The notes under the pieces: model-generated | What the model saw: only the letters and a program-made list of their open reading frames with translations | What the model was told of the DNA's origin: nothing | Database searches by the model: none | Source: G965261775 sp965261775 | Lineage (GTDB): Bacteria > Pseudomonadota > Gammaproteobacteria > Eutrophobiales > Eutrophobiaceae | Direction: 5' to 3' | Assembly (NCBI GenBank): GCA_965261775.1 | Contig: OZ253477.1 | Span: 992,001-1,056,000 of the forward strand | DNA length: 64,000 nt | Translations under genes and position numbers: made by a program | Shown: positions 1-8,643 of the stretch, piece after piece | Position numbering within the stretch: position 1 is the stretch's first letter | Layout: every line of letters begins with the position of its first letter

Positions 1-267
1 GCACATATCAATGTAAGCGGCGGCGCCATATTGAAGTCGGCACGGCACCGACAAGAGGCCGTCAGGCTGTTGGAGTTCCTTGTTAGTGACGCGGCACAAC
101 GCTGGTACGCTGAAAAAAATCACGAATATCCGGCCAATCCAGCAATAGAAAAGAGCGCGATACTCCGCGACTGGGGTAATTTCAAAACCGATAACCTGGA
201 CCTGAATCTGTTGGGTGAATACAACGCCGACGCTGTCAAACTGATGGACCGCGCGGGTTGGAAATAA
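1..267 (+). CDS. fbpA: Ferric iron ABC transporter substrate-binding protein, C-terminal fragment
   Basis: The reading frame is open from the first base of the window, so this is the 3' end of a longer gene. It encodes about 88 residues. The visible part starts HINVSGGAILKSARH and continues with AVRLLEFLVSDAAQRWYAEKNHEYPA, which is the usual C-terminal lobe of periplasmic Fe(3+)-binding proteins of the FbpA/FutA type. In that family the protein delivers ferric iron to the membrane permease. The stop lies 12 bases before the permease gene, and an ATPase gene follows, which supports the assignment. The signal peptide and iron-binding tyrosines would lie outside the window, so iron rather than another metal is inferred from family and operon. 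Confidence 0.85.
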   Translation, partial: AHINVSGGAILKSARHRQEAVRLLEFLVSDAAQRWYAEKNHEYPANPAIEKSAILRDWGNFKTDNLDLNLLGEYNADAVKLMDRAGWK

Positions 268-279
268 CCCGACCGACGT

Positions 280-1971
280 ATGCCCGCTTCGTCTGTGCCA
301 CAAACTGACTTTCCGCCGCCCGGTCGCGGGTGGCCGGGGTCTTTGCCGTCAAAATCAAACATTCTCCTGCTCCTTATCTCGCTACTGTTCAGCATCCCGC
401 TGATGGTAATATGCGGTTCGTTGCTGTTTCCCGCACGGGAAATATGGGCGCATCTGATTGACACGGTATTACTGGATTACATCAGTAATTCCCTACTGCT
501 CCTGACCGGCGTCGCGGCCTTGAGCCTCATCCTCGGTGTTATCCCCGCCTGGCTGGTCACCATGTACCGTTTCCCTTTAAGCCGCCAGCTTGAATGGGCC
601 CTGTTGTTGCCGATGGCGATGCCGGCCTATATCATCGCCTACAGTTACGCCGGGATGCTGGATGTGACCGGACCCGTTCAAACCCTGCTACGAGAACTGA
701 GCGGCTGGAATTATTATGACTACTGGTTTCCAGATGTGCGGTCACCGGGCGGGGCCATCATTATGCTGGCCTTGGTGTTGTATCCCTATATCTATCTGCT
801 GGCACGCGCCGCATTTATTGAACAATCCATTTGCGTGCTGGAAGTCTCACGCACTCTGGGCTGTAACAGTGTAAATGCCTTCCAGCGCGTCGCCCTGCCG
901 CTGGCTCGACCGGCCATCATCGTGGGGCTATCTCTGGTCGTCATGGAAACCCTGGCTGACTATGGCACGGTGCAATACTTCGGTATACCTACCTTTACCG
1001 TTGGCATCTTCAGAACCTGGTTCGGTCTTGGCAGCAGTCTGGCAGCGGCGCAATTGGCCGCCTTGTTACTCTGTTTCATCGCCGTGTTTTTATACCTTGA
1101 AAAACAATCCCGCCGTCGTGCGCGTTTTCATCATACCAGCAATCGCTACAGCAATTTGATGCAAAAACAATTACGCGGCAGGCACGCTGTGCTGGCATTG
1201 TCATACTGCCTTTTGCCACTGTGCTTTGGTTTTATCCTGCCACTATGCCGCCTGCTTGGTCAGGCGTTGAACACTTATGCCGATATTCTTGATTCCGGTT
1301 TTTATCGTCTTCTGCTGCACAGTCTCTCTTTAGCCTTTGCGACGGCATTGCTTGCCCTGGCACTGGCGCTGTTTATGGCCTATACTAACCGCAGCAACCG
1401 TTCCCGCCTCAACATTTTCATGGCGCGTTTTGTCAGCCTGGGTTACGCTATCCCCGGCACGGTCGTCGCAGTGGGCGTATTGATCCCATTTTCCTGGTTC
1501 AACAGCGCCGCGGATACGCTCCTGCCCGCCTGGTCTGGCGTTGACAATGGCCTGTTCATCTACGGTAGCCTGTTTACCCTGGTCTTCGCCTATCTGGTAC
1601 GGTTTCTGACGGTCTCAATCAATACGGTAGAAGCGGGGCTGGACAAGATAAAACCGGAAATGGACGAAGCAGCGAAAGCGGCGGGGGCATCACCCTCCAA
1701 CATCATTAAACGGATACATATACCGATGATGCGTGGCAGTTTGTTGACAGCGCTGTTGCTGATTTTCGTTGATGTGTTGAAAGAACTGCCTGCCACACTG
1801 ATACTGAGGCCGTTCAATTTTAATACCCTGGCCGTGCGCGCCTATGAATTCGCCAATGAAGAACGTCTGGCAGATGCGGCAGTCCCCGCGCTGGCCATCG
1901 TACTGGCCGGTATTATTCCGGTCATCCTGATCAGCAATTCAATCTCGAATTCCCGCCCCGGTCATGCCTGA
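280..1971 (+). CDS. fbpB: Ferric iron ABC transporter permease, fused double-domain
   Basis: This 563-residue inner-membrane protein has two tandem permease domains, each with about six hydrophobic segments. Each carries the cytoplasmic loop that docks on the ATPase: EVSRTLGCNSVNAFQRV near residues 190-205 in the first half and EAAKAAGASPSNIIKRIHIP near 465-485 in the second. A fused permease of about 550 residues is characteristic of the FbpB/SfuB/CysTW-like iron family. The gene sits directly after the binding-protein gene and overlaps the ATPase gene by 8 bases, so the three are almost certainly one operon and translationally coupled. Substrate is inferred from family; thiamine or phosphonate transport is less likely. 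Confidence 0.88.
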   Translation: MPASSVPQTDFPPPGRGWPGSLPSKSNILLLLISLLFSIPLMVICGSLLFPAREIWAHLIDTVLLDYISNSLLLLTGVAALSLILGVIPAWLVTMYRFPLSRQLEWALLLPMAMPAYIIAYSYAGMLDVTGPVQTLLRELSGWNYYDYWFPDVRSPGGAIIMLALVLYPYIYLLARAAFIEQSICVLEVSRTLGCNSVNAFQRVALPLARPAIIVGLSLVVMETLADYGTVQYFGIPTFTVGIFRTWFGLGSSLAAAQLAALLLCFIAVFLYLEKQSRRRARFHHTSNRYSNLMQKQLRGRHAVLALSYCLLPLCFGFILPLCRLLGQALNTYADILDSGFYRLLLHSLSLAFATALLALALALFMAYTNRSNRSRLNIFMARFVSLGYAIPGTVVAVGVLIPFSWFNSAADTLLPAWSGVDNGLFIYGSLFTLVFAYLVRFLTVSINTVEAGLDKIKPEMDEAAKAAGASPSNIIKRIHIPMMRGSLLTALLLIFVDVLKELPATLILRPFNFNTLAVRAYEFANEERLADAAVPALAIVLAGIIPVILISNSISNSRPGHA

Positions 1972-3019
1972 AGCCGTCACGGTAAAAAACCTTTCCGTCC
2001 AGATAAGAGGGTGCGAAATATTAAAAAATGTCTCGTTTTCCCTGTCTGAGGTGGAGATTGCCTGTCTGCTGGGACCAAGTGGTTGCGGCAAGACGACCCT
2101 GTTACGCTGCATCGCCGGGTTTGAACGGCCACAACGGGGCGAAATCTGGATAAGGGGAGTCCACGCAAGCGATCCTGTGCGGCAGATCCCCGTTGAAAAA
2201 AGGCTGGTCGGCATGGTGTTTCAGGACTACGCCCTGTTTCCACATCTTGATGTCGCGGGGAATATCACCTTCGGATTACAGGGGCTCAAACCGGAGGAAA
2301 CTAGACGGCGCCTAGATGAGTTGCTGGAACTGTTTTCCCTGCAAAGCCATGTCCATCACTACCCACATGATCTGTCTGGCGGACAGCAACAGCGAGTCGC
2401 TCTGGCGCGTGCCATGGCCCCCTCCCCCGATGTATTATTGCTTGATGAACCCTTTGCCAGCCTTGATATTGAATTGAGAGAGCAAATCGCCCGCGAATTG
2501 CATCAAATCCTGAAACAGCACAGGATTACCACCATTATGGTCAGCCACAATCAGCTTGAGGCATTCGCCATGGCCGATGTGGTGGGTATTATGAACGAGG
2601 GGCGCCTGTTGCAATGGGATACAGCCTTCAAACTCTATCATCAGCCCGCTTCCCCTACCGTGGCAGATTTTATCGGCGAAGGCGTCTTTATTCCAGGAAG
2701 GATCATTGATGACTACGCCGTCAAAACCGAAATCGGCGATATTCACGGGCACAGTCCACACGGTATGAAACGCGGTCAAAGCGTCAAGGTACTGCTACGG
2801 CCTGACGACATATTGCACGATGATAGCAGCCAGATGAATGCTCTAGTGAAGGAAAAGGCGTTTCGCGGAGCCGCATTTCTTTATACGCTTGAGCTTACCA
2901 GCGGTCGCCGAATACTGAGCCTGGTCCCCAGCCACCATGATCACCCGGTGGGAAAACCGATTGGCATCCGCACGGAAATTGATCATCTGGTTATTTTCCG
3001 GAGAACGGAAGCAGGATGA
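1964..3019 (+). CDS. fbpC: Ferric iron ABC transporter ATP-binding protein
   Basis: This 351-residue cytoplasmic ATPase energises the FbpB permease. Visible motifs are a Walker A GPSGCGKTTLLR near residue 37, the Q-loop region FQDYALFPH near 86, the signature LSGGQQQRVALARAM near 138 and Walker B LLLDEPFASLD near 163, with the switch histidine in MVSHNQLEA. About 110 residues follow the core and form the C-terminal regulatory (TOBE-like) part seen in FbpC and MalK relatives. The start overlaps the permease stop. No further transporter gene follows, so this closes the operon. Confidence 0.9.
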   Translation: MPEAVTVKNLSVQIRGCEILKNVSFSLSEVEIACLLGPSGCGKTTLLRCIAGFERPQRGEIWIRGVHASDPVRQIPVEKRLVGMVFQDYALFPHLDVAGNITFGLQGLKPEETRRRLDELLELFSLQSHVHHYPHDLSGGQQQRVALARAMAPSPDVLLLDEPFASLDIELREQIARELHQILKQHRITTIMVSHNQLEAFAMADVVGIMNEGRLLQWDTAFKLYHQPASPTVADFIGEGVFIPGRIIDDYAVKTEIGDIHGHSPHGMKRGQSVKVLLRPDDILHDDSSQMNALVKEKAFRGAAFLYTLELTSGRRILSLVPSHHDHPVGKPIGIRTEIDHLVIFRRTEAG

Positions 3020-3141
3020 TTGAAGCTGGTCCGTCCGTAAATTATGCAGACGACCTGCCCGTCACGTTGTGCAAAGGACGCGACGTGAGCAGTCATTCCC
3101 GCGAAAGCATGCCCTCGGGACGCGCATTATTGATGATCCAT

Positions 3142-3170
3142 TTTTAATCATCCATTTCATTGGTTATAAT
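3142..3170 (+). promoter_or_regulatory. Candidate sigma-70 promoter for gcvH
   Basis: A perfect -10 hexamer TATAAT lies at 3165-3170, about 50 bases before the gcvH start. The matching -35 region at 3142-3147 is a poor hexamer (TTTTAA). The 200-base gap between fbpC and gcvH contains no convincing open reading frame. Confidence 0.35.
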
Positions 3171-3221
3171 GCATGTATCCCGTCCCACTCGCTCCGGGGG
3201 CGGTAAAACGGATAAACAGAC

Positions 3222-3611
3222 ATGTATGACGTTCCTGAACAACTCAATTATACGCCAGACCATCTCTGGGTGGAGGATATCGGCGATGGCAAGTATCGCA
3301 TCGGCATCACTGATTTCGCCCAGCATGAACTGGGTGATATCGTTTTTGTTGAAATGCCGGAATTAGGGCGCGAGTATACCCGCACGGATACCTCCGCAGT
3401 GATTGAATCGGTCAAGTCAGCAACGGATATTGCCTGTCCCTTGAGCGGCAAAGTCGTTGAGCGGAACGCTTTGCTGGAGGATTCACCGGAGATTATCAAC
3501 AGTCAACCTTATACGGGGGGCTGGCTGTTTGTGATTGAGGCAGGGGAAAGCGCCGGGCAAACACAATTAATCGGTGCGGACGCCTACGCCGCGCTTACGA
3601 AAGGAGGTTGA
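3222..3611 (+). CDS. gcvH: Glycine cleavage system H protein
   Basis: At 129 residues this has the normal length of GcvH, the lipoyl carrier that shuttles the aminomethyl group between the P, T and L proteins. It opens with the family pattern YTPDHLWVEDIGDGKYRIGIT and contains GDIVFVEMPELGREY. The lipoylated lysine is in AVIESVKSATDIACPLSG, near residue 66. The gene stands alone: no gcvT or gcvP is adjacent. A single gcvH away from gcvTP is common in gammaproteobacteria, although stand-alone GcvH can also act as a lipoate reservoir. Confidence 0.95.
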   Translation: MYDVPEQLNYTPDHLWVEDIGDGKYRIGITDFAQHELGDIVFVEMPELGREYTRTDTSAVIESVKSATDIACPLSGKVVERNALLEDSPEIINSQPYTGGWLFVIEAGESAGQTQLIGADAYAALTKGG

Positions 3612-3765
3612 CGGATTATAAAGGAGTCACTTTGCGACACAGTGTAACCGGGTTCCTGCTTTCGTGGGCATACAGCGGTTGGGCTTGCCATCTACCCGTC
3701 TCAGGTAGGGGGAAGAACGGCAGAAAGCACAGATATCCCGGAATGCGGACGCCATGTTTCCCTTG

Positions 3766-3794
3766 TTGACAAAGGGTCTATGGTATTGAGAATA
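3766..3794 (+). promoter_or_regulatory. Candidate sigma-70 promoter for tpx
   Basis: A consensus -35 TTGACA lies at 3766-3771 and an AT-rich -10-like AGAATA/GAATAG lies 17-18 bases downstream. The tpx start is 37 bases after that. The rest of the 220-base gap between gcvH and tpx shows no gene. The -10 match is imperfect. Confidence 0.45.
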
Positions 3795-3830
3795 GCTGAA
3801 TAATTTTATTAAAATGAAGAGGGCTGGAAA

Positions 3831-4328
3831 ATGGCGGCAATAACATTAAAAGGAGCAGGAATTCATACCAACGGTGAATTGCCTGCGTGCGGCGAAAACG
3901 CACCGGATTTCGTACTGGTTAACAAGGATCTTGAAAATATCTCGCTGGACGACTACGGACAACGGAAAAAGCTGTTGAGCATCGTGCCTAGCCTGGACAC
4001 GCCGGTATGCGCGACATCGACAAAGAAATTTAATGCGTTCGCCAAGGAGCGGCAGGATGTGGTTTTTCTAATAATCGCGACGGATCTGCCTTTTGCAATG
4101 GCGCGTTTCTGTGTTGCGGAGAATACCGATAATGTCGTTCCCCTGTCCATGATGCGTTCGAGACATTTCGCCAAGGATTACGGGGTATTGATTGAGGACG
4201 GCCCGCTGGCCGGGATTACCGCGCGCGCCGTATTGGTGCTGGATGAGCACAATACGGTCATCTATTCGGAGCTTGTGCCGGAGATAGCACAGGAGCCGAA
4301 CTATGACGCAGCGCTGGCTGCTTTATAG
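3831..4328 (+). CDS. tpx: Thiol peroxidase (Tpx-type peroxiredoxin)
   Basis: This 165-residue thioredoxin-fold protein matches the atypical 2-Cys peroxiredoxin Tpx, which reduces alkyl hydroperoxides and H2O2 using thioredoxin. The peroxidatic cysteine is in SIVPSLDTPVCATSTKKF near residue 60. The resolving cysteine is in DLPFAMARFCVAENTDNV near residue 94, the canonical Tpx spacing. The N-terminal ITLKGAGIHTNGELPACGENAPDF is also typical. The gene has its own candidate promoter. Its stop overlaps the stop of the convergent moeB gene by six bases. Confidence 0.94.
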   Translation: MAAITLKGAGIHTNGELPACGENAPDFVLVNKDLENISLDDYGQRKKLLSIVPSLDTPVCATSTKKFNAFAKERQDVVFLIIATDLPFAMARFCVAENTDNVVPLSMMRSRHFAKDYGVLIEDGPLAGITARAVLVLDEHNTVIYSELVPEIAQEPNYDAALAAL

Positions 4329-5078
4329 TGTAGCGGACTGGCGACAGACCGGACAGGCCGGATCTTTTCTTAAAACGGCCTGGTGAAATTCCATGTGCAA
4401 GGCGTCAATGAGCAGCAATCTACCCTGCAAATTCGTGCCGATGCCCATCAATAATTTCAGAGCTTCATTTGCCTGGATACTGCCGATGATGCCGACTAAC
4501 GACGCTATCACGCCGTTGGCCATACAGGTTCCCTCTGTGGACATATCCTCATTGTACAGACAGCGGTAGCAGGGGGAATCCGCCTGGCGCGGGTCAAAGA
4601 CCGATACCTGGCCTTCAAAACGAATGGCGGCGCCGGAAACCAACGGCGTGCCAGTCTTTACCGAAGCACCGTTCAAGGCAAAACGGGTCTTGAAATTATC
4701 TGAAGCGTCAAGAATAACATCAGCCCTGTCAGCCTGTTCCAGCAGAACTGTTTCCGCCAGCGCCTGGTTGACACATTCAATTTTGATATCAGGATTGATT
4801 GCCGTCAGATGGTCAAAGGCGGATACTGTCTTGAGGCGTCCAATATCGGAGGTCGTATGTACAATCTGACGCTGCAGATTGCTTAAATCCACCTTGTCAA
4901 AATCCGCCAGTGCGATGTGCCCGACACCGGCGGCGGCAAGGTAAATGGAAACCGGCGAACCCAGCCCGCCAAGACCAACGATCAAGGCGCGCGACTGATT
5001 TAACTTTTCCTGACCAGCGACATCAATTTCCGGCAACATCATATGCCGGCTGTATCTCAGAAGTTGATCGTCATTCAT
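4323..5078 (-). CDS. moeB: Molybdopterin-synthase adenylyltransferase / ThiF-family E1-like enzyme
   Basis: This 251-residue protein belongs to the HesA/MoeB/ThiF family, which adenylates the C-terminal glycine of a small sulfur-carrier protein such as MoaD or ThiS. The nucleotide-binding region is VGLGGLGSPVSIYLAAAGVG near residues 34-53, followed by LADFDKVDLSNLQRQI. Two Cys pairs, CYRC near residue 172 and CPVC near 242, form the structural zinc site. A cysteine in EGTCMANGV lies between them. In Pseudomonas-type genomes moeB follows prmC as here, so MoeB is preferred over ThiF. It is the last gene of the hemA-prfA-prmC-moeB block. Confidence 0.9.
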   Translation of the reverse strand: MNDDQLLRYSRHMMLPEIDVAGQEKLNQSRALIVGLGGLGSPVSIYLAAAGVGHIALADFDKVDLSNLQRQIVHTTSDIGRLKTVSAFDHLTAINPDIKIECVNQALAETVLLEQADRADVILDASDNFKTRFALNGASVKTGTPLVSGAAIRFEGQVSVFDPRQADSPCYRCLYNEDMSTEGTCMANGVIASLVGIIGSIQANEALKLLMGIGTNLQGRLLLIDALHMEFHQAVLRKDPACPVCRQSATL

Positions 5079-5202
5079 AAAGGCTTGAACCCACTCAAAT
5101 GATAGCTAAAGCGACGCTACGTGGATGAGCGAGGTGTGGGAGGCGTGGATCATGGAAATTGATGATGCCATGCCGAGACCTGTACGGCTCCCATAGCAAA
5201 TT

Positions 5203-6036
5203 TCAAGGACATTGGCCCATGCTCATGCGCTCGTGGGAAGCATGGTCCCGGCGGGTTGAAACAGCGGTAAATTTACTCCGCACCAGCAGTTTTCTGACTG
5301 CCCCTCCTTGCCGGTAACCGTGTTCAAACAGAAGCCAGGCAGCGGGTTTCATGTGCGGCATAGCCTCGCTGACGATCGTCCTGATGGCGTCCAAACCATC
5401 CTGGCCTGCAACGAGGGCAATTTCAGGTTCATAGCGCACGTCTCCCTGTTGCAGGCAGGGGTCGCCAATGCCAATGTAGGGAGGGTTACTCACGATCAGA
5501 TCGTAATGACAGTCTTGCCGGAATGCAAACCAGTCGGCCTTTATAAAGCGGACGTTTCGTATTCCCTGCCCGAGCCCGTTCTTCTCGGCGATGGTCAATG
5601 CAGCGGCGCTGTTATCTACCGCGATGATATGACATGCGGGCCGCTCCCTTGCAATGGCGAGCGCGATGGCACCCGTGCCGGTACCAAGGTCAAGTACGGA
5701 ACAAGACTGCCTGGCGGGAATTAATGCCAATGCAGTCTCAATTAACAGCTCCGTCTCGGGGCGGGGGATCAGGGTATCCGAGGTCACTTGCAATTCCAAT
5801 GACCAAAACGCCTTCCTGCCGATCAGGTAGGCAACCGGGCAGCCTTCCGCGCGTCGCGCCAGCAGATCAGCGAATGCCACCAGTTGCCACTCGTCCAATC
5901 GCTGTTCAGGATGAGCATAAAGTCGGCTGCGTTCGCAGCCAAGCACCGAGCAGAGTAATAATTCTGCATCCAGCCGGGCATTTTCGGAATTTTCCAGTTG
6001 CCGTTCGGCTTGTCTCAGTTGCGTCGCAACCCACAT
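5203..6036 (-). CDS. prmC: Release factor N5-glutamine methyltransferase
   Basis: PrmC (HemK) methylates the glutamine of the GGQ motif of release factors 1 and 2. The start is taken at 6036 (MWVATQLRQAERQL), four bases after the prfA stop, giving 277 residues. A longer in-frame start at 6096 would overlap prfA by 56 bases. Seen in the sequence are the SAM-binding motif VLDLGTGTGAIALAIA and the family signature NPPY in DLIVSNPPYIGIGD. The C-terminus ends in HERMSMGQCP, close to the usual HERM/V ending. Placement immediately after prfA is the conserved enzyme-substrate pairing. Confidence 0.94.
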   Translation of the reverse strand: MWVATQLRQAERQLENSENARLDAELLLCSVLGCERSRLYAHPEQRLDEWQLVAFADLLARRAEGCPVAYLIGRKAFWSLELQVTSDTLIPRPETELLIETALALIPARQSCSVLDLGTGTGAIALAIARERPACHIIAVDNSAAALTIAEKNGLGQGIRNVRFIKADWFAFRQDCHYDLIVSNPPYIGIGDPCLQQGDVRYEPEIALVAGQDGLDAIRTIVSEAMPHMKPAAWLLFEHGYRQGGAVRKLLVRSKFTAVSTRRDHASHERMSMGQCP

Positions 6037-6040
6037 CGGA

Positions 6041-7126
6041 TCAGTCCTCTGTCGATGCCAACAGATCGACCTGATGTTCACTGATGAGAGAGTCAATCAC
6101 CATATCCATATCTCCCGCCAGAAAGGCATCCAGACGGTAGAGCGTGAGGTTAATGCGGTGATCGGTAACGCGTGCCTGCGGGAAGTTATAGGTACGGATA
6201 CGCTCGGAGCGATCACCGCTACCGACCAGATTACGCCGGTTTTCAGCCCGTTCCACCTGTTGTTTTTTACGTTCGCTGTCGATCAGTCTTGCCTGTAGCA
6301 AGGACATTGCCCGTGCCTTGTTTTTGTGTTGTGAACGCTCGTCCTGACATTCCACGACGGTGTTAGTCGGCAGATGCGTGACGCGAATGGCTGAGTCGGT
6401 TTTGTTGACATGCTGTCCACCAGCGCCGGAAGCGCGGTAGGAATCAATACGCAGATCTGCCGGGTTGATCTCGATCTCGTTAATCTCGGTAACCTCCGGC
6501 AGGACAGCGACCGTACAGGCAGAGGTGTGGATGCGTCCCTGCGACTCCGTCTCCGGGATACGCTGCACGCGATGTACGCCCGATTCAAATTTTAATCTGG
6601 AATAGGCACCGGTACCATCAATACGCATAATTACCTCTTTGTAACTTCCTTCCAGATCACTTTCTGCCATATTGACAAACTCCAGCTTCCAGCCACGATT
6701 TTCCGCATAGCGCGAATACATACGTATCAGATCACCGACAAACAGCGCTGCTTCCTCACCACCGGTCCCGGCGCGGATTTCCAGGAAAATACCGCTGTTG
6801 TCCGCCGGATCTTTAGGGAGCAATAATACCTGTAATTCGTCGGCAAGCTGTATGTATTCAGCTTCGGATTTTTTGAGCTCTTCCGTAGCCAATGCCCGTA
6901 TGTCCTTGTCATTATCGTTGAGCATCCTACGGGCCGTGTCCATATCTTCAGCCGTCTTTCGATAGGCGTTAAAACAATCAATAATCGGGCGCACCCCGGC
7001 ATACTCCTGCGACAGTTTGCGGAATTTATCCTGATCGTTTATCGTTCGCGGGTCCGACAGCAGACCGTTCAGTTCCTGCTGGCGCTCCAGCAATTTTTCC
7101 AGTTTGGAATAGAGGGAGGCTTGCAT
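6041..7126 (-). CDS. prfA: Peptide chain release factor 1
   Basis: RF1 recognises UAA and UAG and triggers peptide release. The start is taken at 7126 (MQASLYSKLEKLLERQ), giving 361 residues against 360 in E. coli. An upstream in-frame start at 7282 would run into hemA and is rejected. The peptidyl-hydrolysis motif GGQ is in RASGAGGQHVNKTDSAIR. The anticodon-like tripeptide region follows the GTGGEEAALFVGDL segment, as usual. It lies 59 bases after hemA and 4 bases before prmC, the standard operon. Confidence 0.96.
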   Translation of the reverse strand: MQASLYSKLEKLLERQQELNGLLSDPRTINDQDKFRKLSQEYAGVRPIIDCFNAYRKTAEDMDTARRMLNDNDKDIRALATEELKKSEAEYIQLADELQVLLLPKDPADNSGIFLEIRAGTGGEEAALFVGDLIRMYSRYAENRGWKLEFVNMAESDLEGSYKEVIMRIDGTGAYSRLKFESGVHRVQRIPETESQGRIHTSACTVAVLPEVTEINEIEINPADLRIDSYRASGAGGQHVNKTDSAIRVTHLPTNTVVECQDERSQHKNKARAMSLLQARLIDSERKKQQVERAENRRNLVGSGDRSERIRTYNFPQARVTDHRINLTLYRLDAFLAGDMDMVIDSLISEHQVDLLASTED

Positions 7127-7185
7127 GATAATCAAGAACAGGGTCCCGAACGATGCCTGCCCGTTAGCAGAATAATCATCGGCAT

Positions 7186-8457
7186 TTAATCTTCCGCTTT
7201 CAAATCGGAGTCGAGCGCATAGAGTTCTCTTGCCACCTGCCGCAACTTGTCTCTGTTTTCGGTACTGGCCTTCCTGAGGCACCGACTGGGTGAATGGATG
7301 AGTTTATTTGTCAGGATGTGGCCAGTTTCCCGTAAAACCTGCTCTGGCGATACACCATTCTTAAGTTTATTCAGCCCCCGCCGAACGGCCGCCACGCGGA
7401 TGCGTTCGGCCTGGTTGCGCAGGGCGCGTATTGTGGGGACGACTTCCAATGAATCGAGCCACTGTATAAATTCGTGCGCCTGTGTATCAATGATCTTCTC
7501 AGCCTGTTTGACGGCATTGCGTCGATTGCACAGGTTTTCCTGAATGATTCCCTGCAGATCATCCACATTATAGAGGTAGATATCATCAATATCGCCGACC
7601 CCGATGTCAATATCGCGAGGAACGGCAATATCTACCATCAACATTGGTTGATGCTGGCGAGCGCGGACGGCGCGCTCAACCACGTCCCGTCCCAGTACTG
7701 TGGATTGACTGGCCGTAGAGGAAACGACGATATCTGCCTCGGCCAGATGCTCTGGAATAGCTTCCATCCGAATAGCGTAAACCGAGTACATTTTCGCTAA
7801 CCGTTGCGCCCGTTCCAGGGTACGACCAGCGATAATCATGCGGTGCAAGCCGGTCTCGTAGAAATGCTTCGCCACAAGCTCAATAGTTTCTCCAGCACCA
7901 ATCAGTAACACAGTTTTATTCCCGAGTTCGCCGAAGATCTGTTGCGCCAGACGCACACCAGCGTAGGCGACGGAGACCGGATGATTGCCAATGGCGGTAT
8001 TACTGCGAACCTCCTTTGCCACCTTGAATGAATGTTGAAATAAGCGATTGAGTCGACAGCCGATACTGCCGGCATTAGATGCTTTTTTATAGGCATCTTT
8101 TAATTGTCCGAGGATCTGTGGCTCGCCCGGAACCATGGAATCCATCCCGCTGGCCACCCGCAATATATGGCGAATGGCATTTTCATGAGGGTATTCATAT
8201 AAAAACGGACGTAATATTCCGGGGGTCATGCCGTGAAAATGATGTAGCCAATCTATCAACCGGGCACCGATTTTCTGGTCCAGACTGCAATAAATTTCCA
8301 TGCGATTACAGGTAGACAAGATCGCTGCCTCATCCACGCCGACCTGATGTTTCAGCTCCAAAAGGGCATCCGGCACCGCAACATGGTTAAAACTGACCCT
8401 TTCGCGCACTGCGAGTGGCGCGGTTGAGTGGCTGATACCGTATGCTACAAGCTCCAT
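7186..8457 (-). CDS. hemA: Glutamyl-tRNA reductase
   Basis: HemA reduces glutamyl-tRNA to glutamate-1-semialdehyde, the first committed step of C5 tetrapyrrole synthesis. At 423 residues it has normal length. The N-terminus MELVAYGISHSTAPLAVRERV carries the family signature. The catalytic cysteine is in AILSTCNRMEIYC near residue 50. The NADPH-binding motif LLIGAGETIELVAKH lies near 185, and a dimerisation domain forms the C-terminal 100 residues. It heads the hemA-prfA-prmC-moeB block and is divergent from the TPR gene, with a 186-base intergenic region. Confidence 0.96.
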   Translation of the reverse strand: MELVAYGISHSTAPLAVRERVSFNHVAVPDALLELKHQVGVDEAAILSTCNRMEIYCSLDQKIGARLIDWLHHFHGMTPGILRPFLYEYPHENAIRHILRVASGMDSMVPGEPQILGQLKDAYKKASNAGSIGCRLNRLFQHSFKVAKEVRSNTAIGNHPVSVAYAGVRLAQQIFGELGNKTVLLIGAGETIELVAKHFYETGLHRMIIAGRTLERAQRLAKMYSVYAIRMEAIPEHLAEADIVVSSTASQSTVLGRDVVERAVRARQHQPMLMVDIAVPRDIDIGVGDIDDIYLYNVDDLQGIIQENLCNRRNAVKQAEKIIDTQAHEFIQWLDSLEVVPTIRALRNQAERIRVAAVRRGLNKLKNGVSPEQVLRETGHILTNKLIHSPSRCLRKASTENRDKLRQVARELYALDSDLKAED

Positions 8458-8643
8458 AATCCCGACAATTAAATGATATTTTTATAAAAATGCCTTGTCA
8501 TAATGTAATAAAATACAGCCGATAATATGTGCGGCATGACATCAGACAAGAACAAACCGCACGATTGTCTCATTAGTATATAATTTTTAGACATCAATCT
8601 GACAAAATGTTGATAAACGGTAAATCCCCCCTGTATAGAGCTT
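8458..8643. promoter_or_regulatory. Divergent promoter region between hemA and the TPR lipoprotein gene
   Basis: This AT-rich interval must hold the promoters for hemA leftwards and the TPR gene rightwards. A TATAAT lies at 8578-8583 on the plus strand, but no good -35 is spaced from it. No open reading frame or RNA gene is apparent. Confidence 0.4.

Noticed and set aside
6096..7282. Longer upstream starts for prmC (6096) and prfA (7282)
   Set aside because: They would overlap the preceding genes by 56 and 97 bases and add residues not found in either family. The internal starts give standard lengths.
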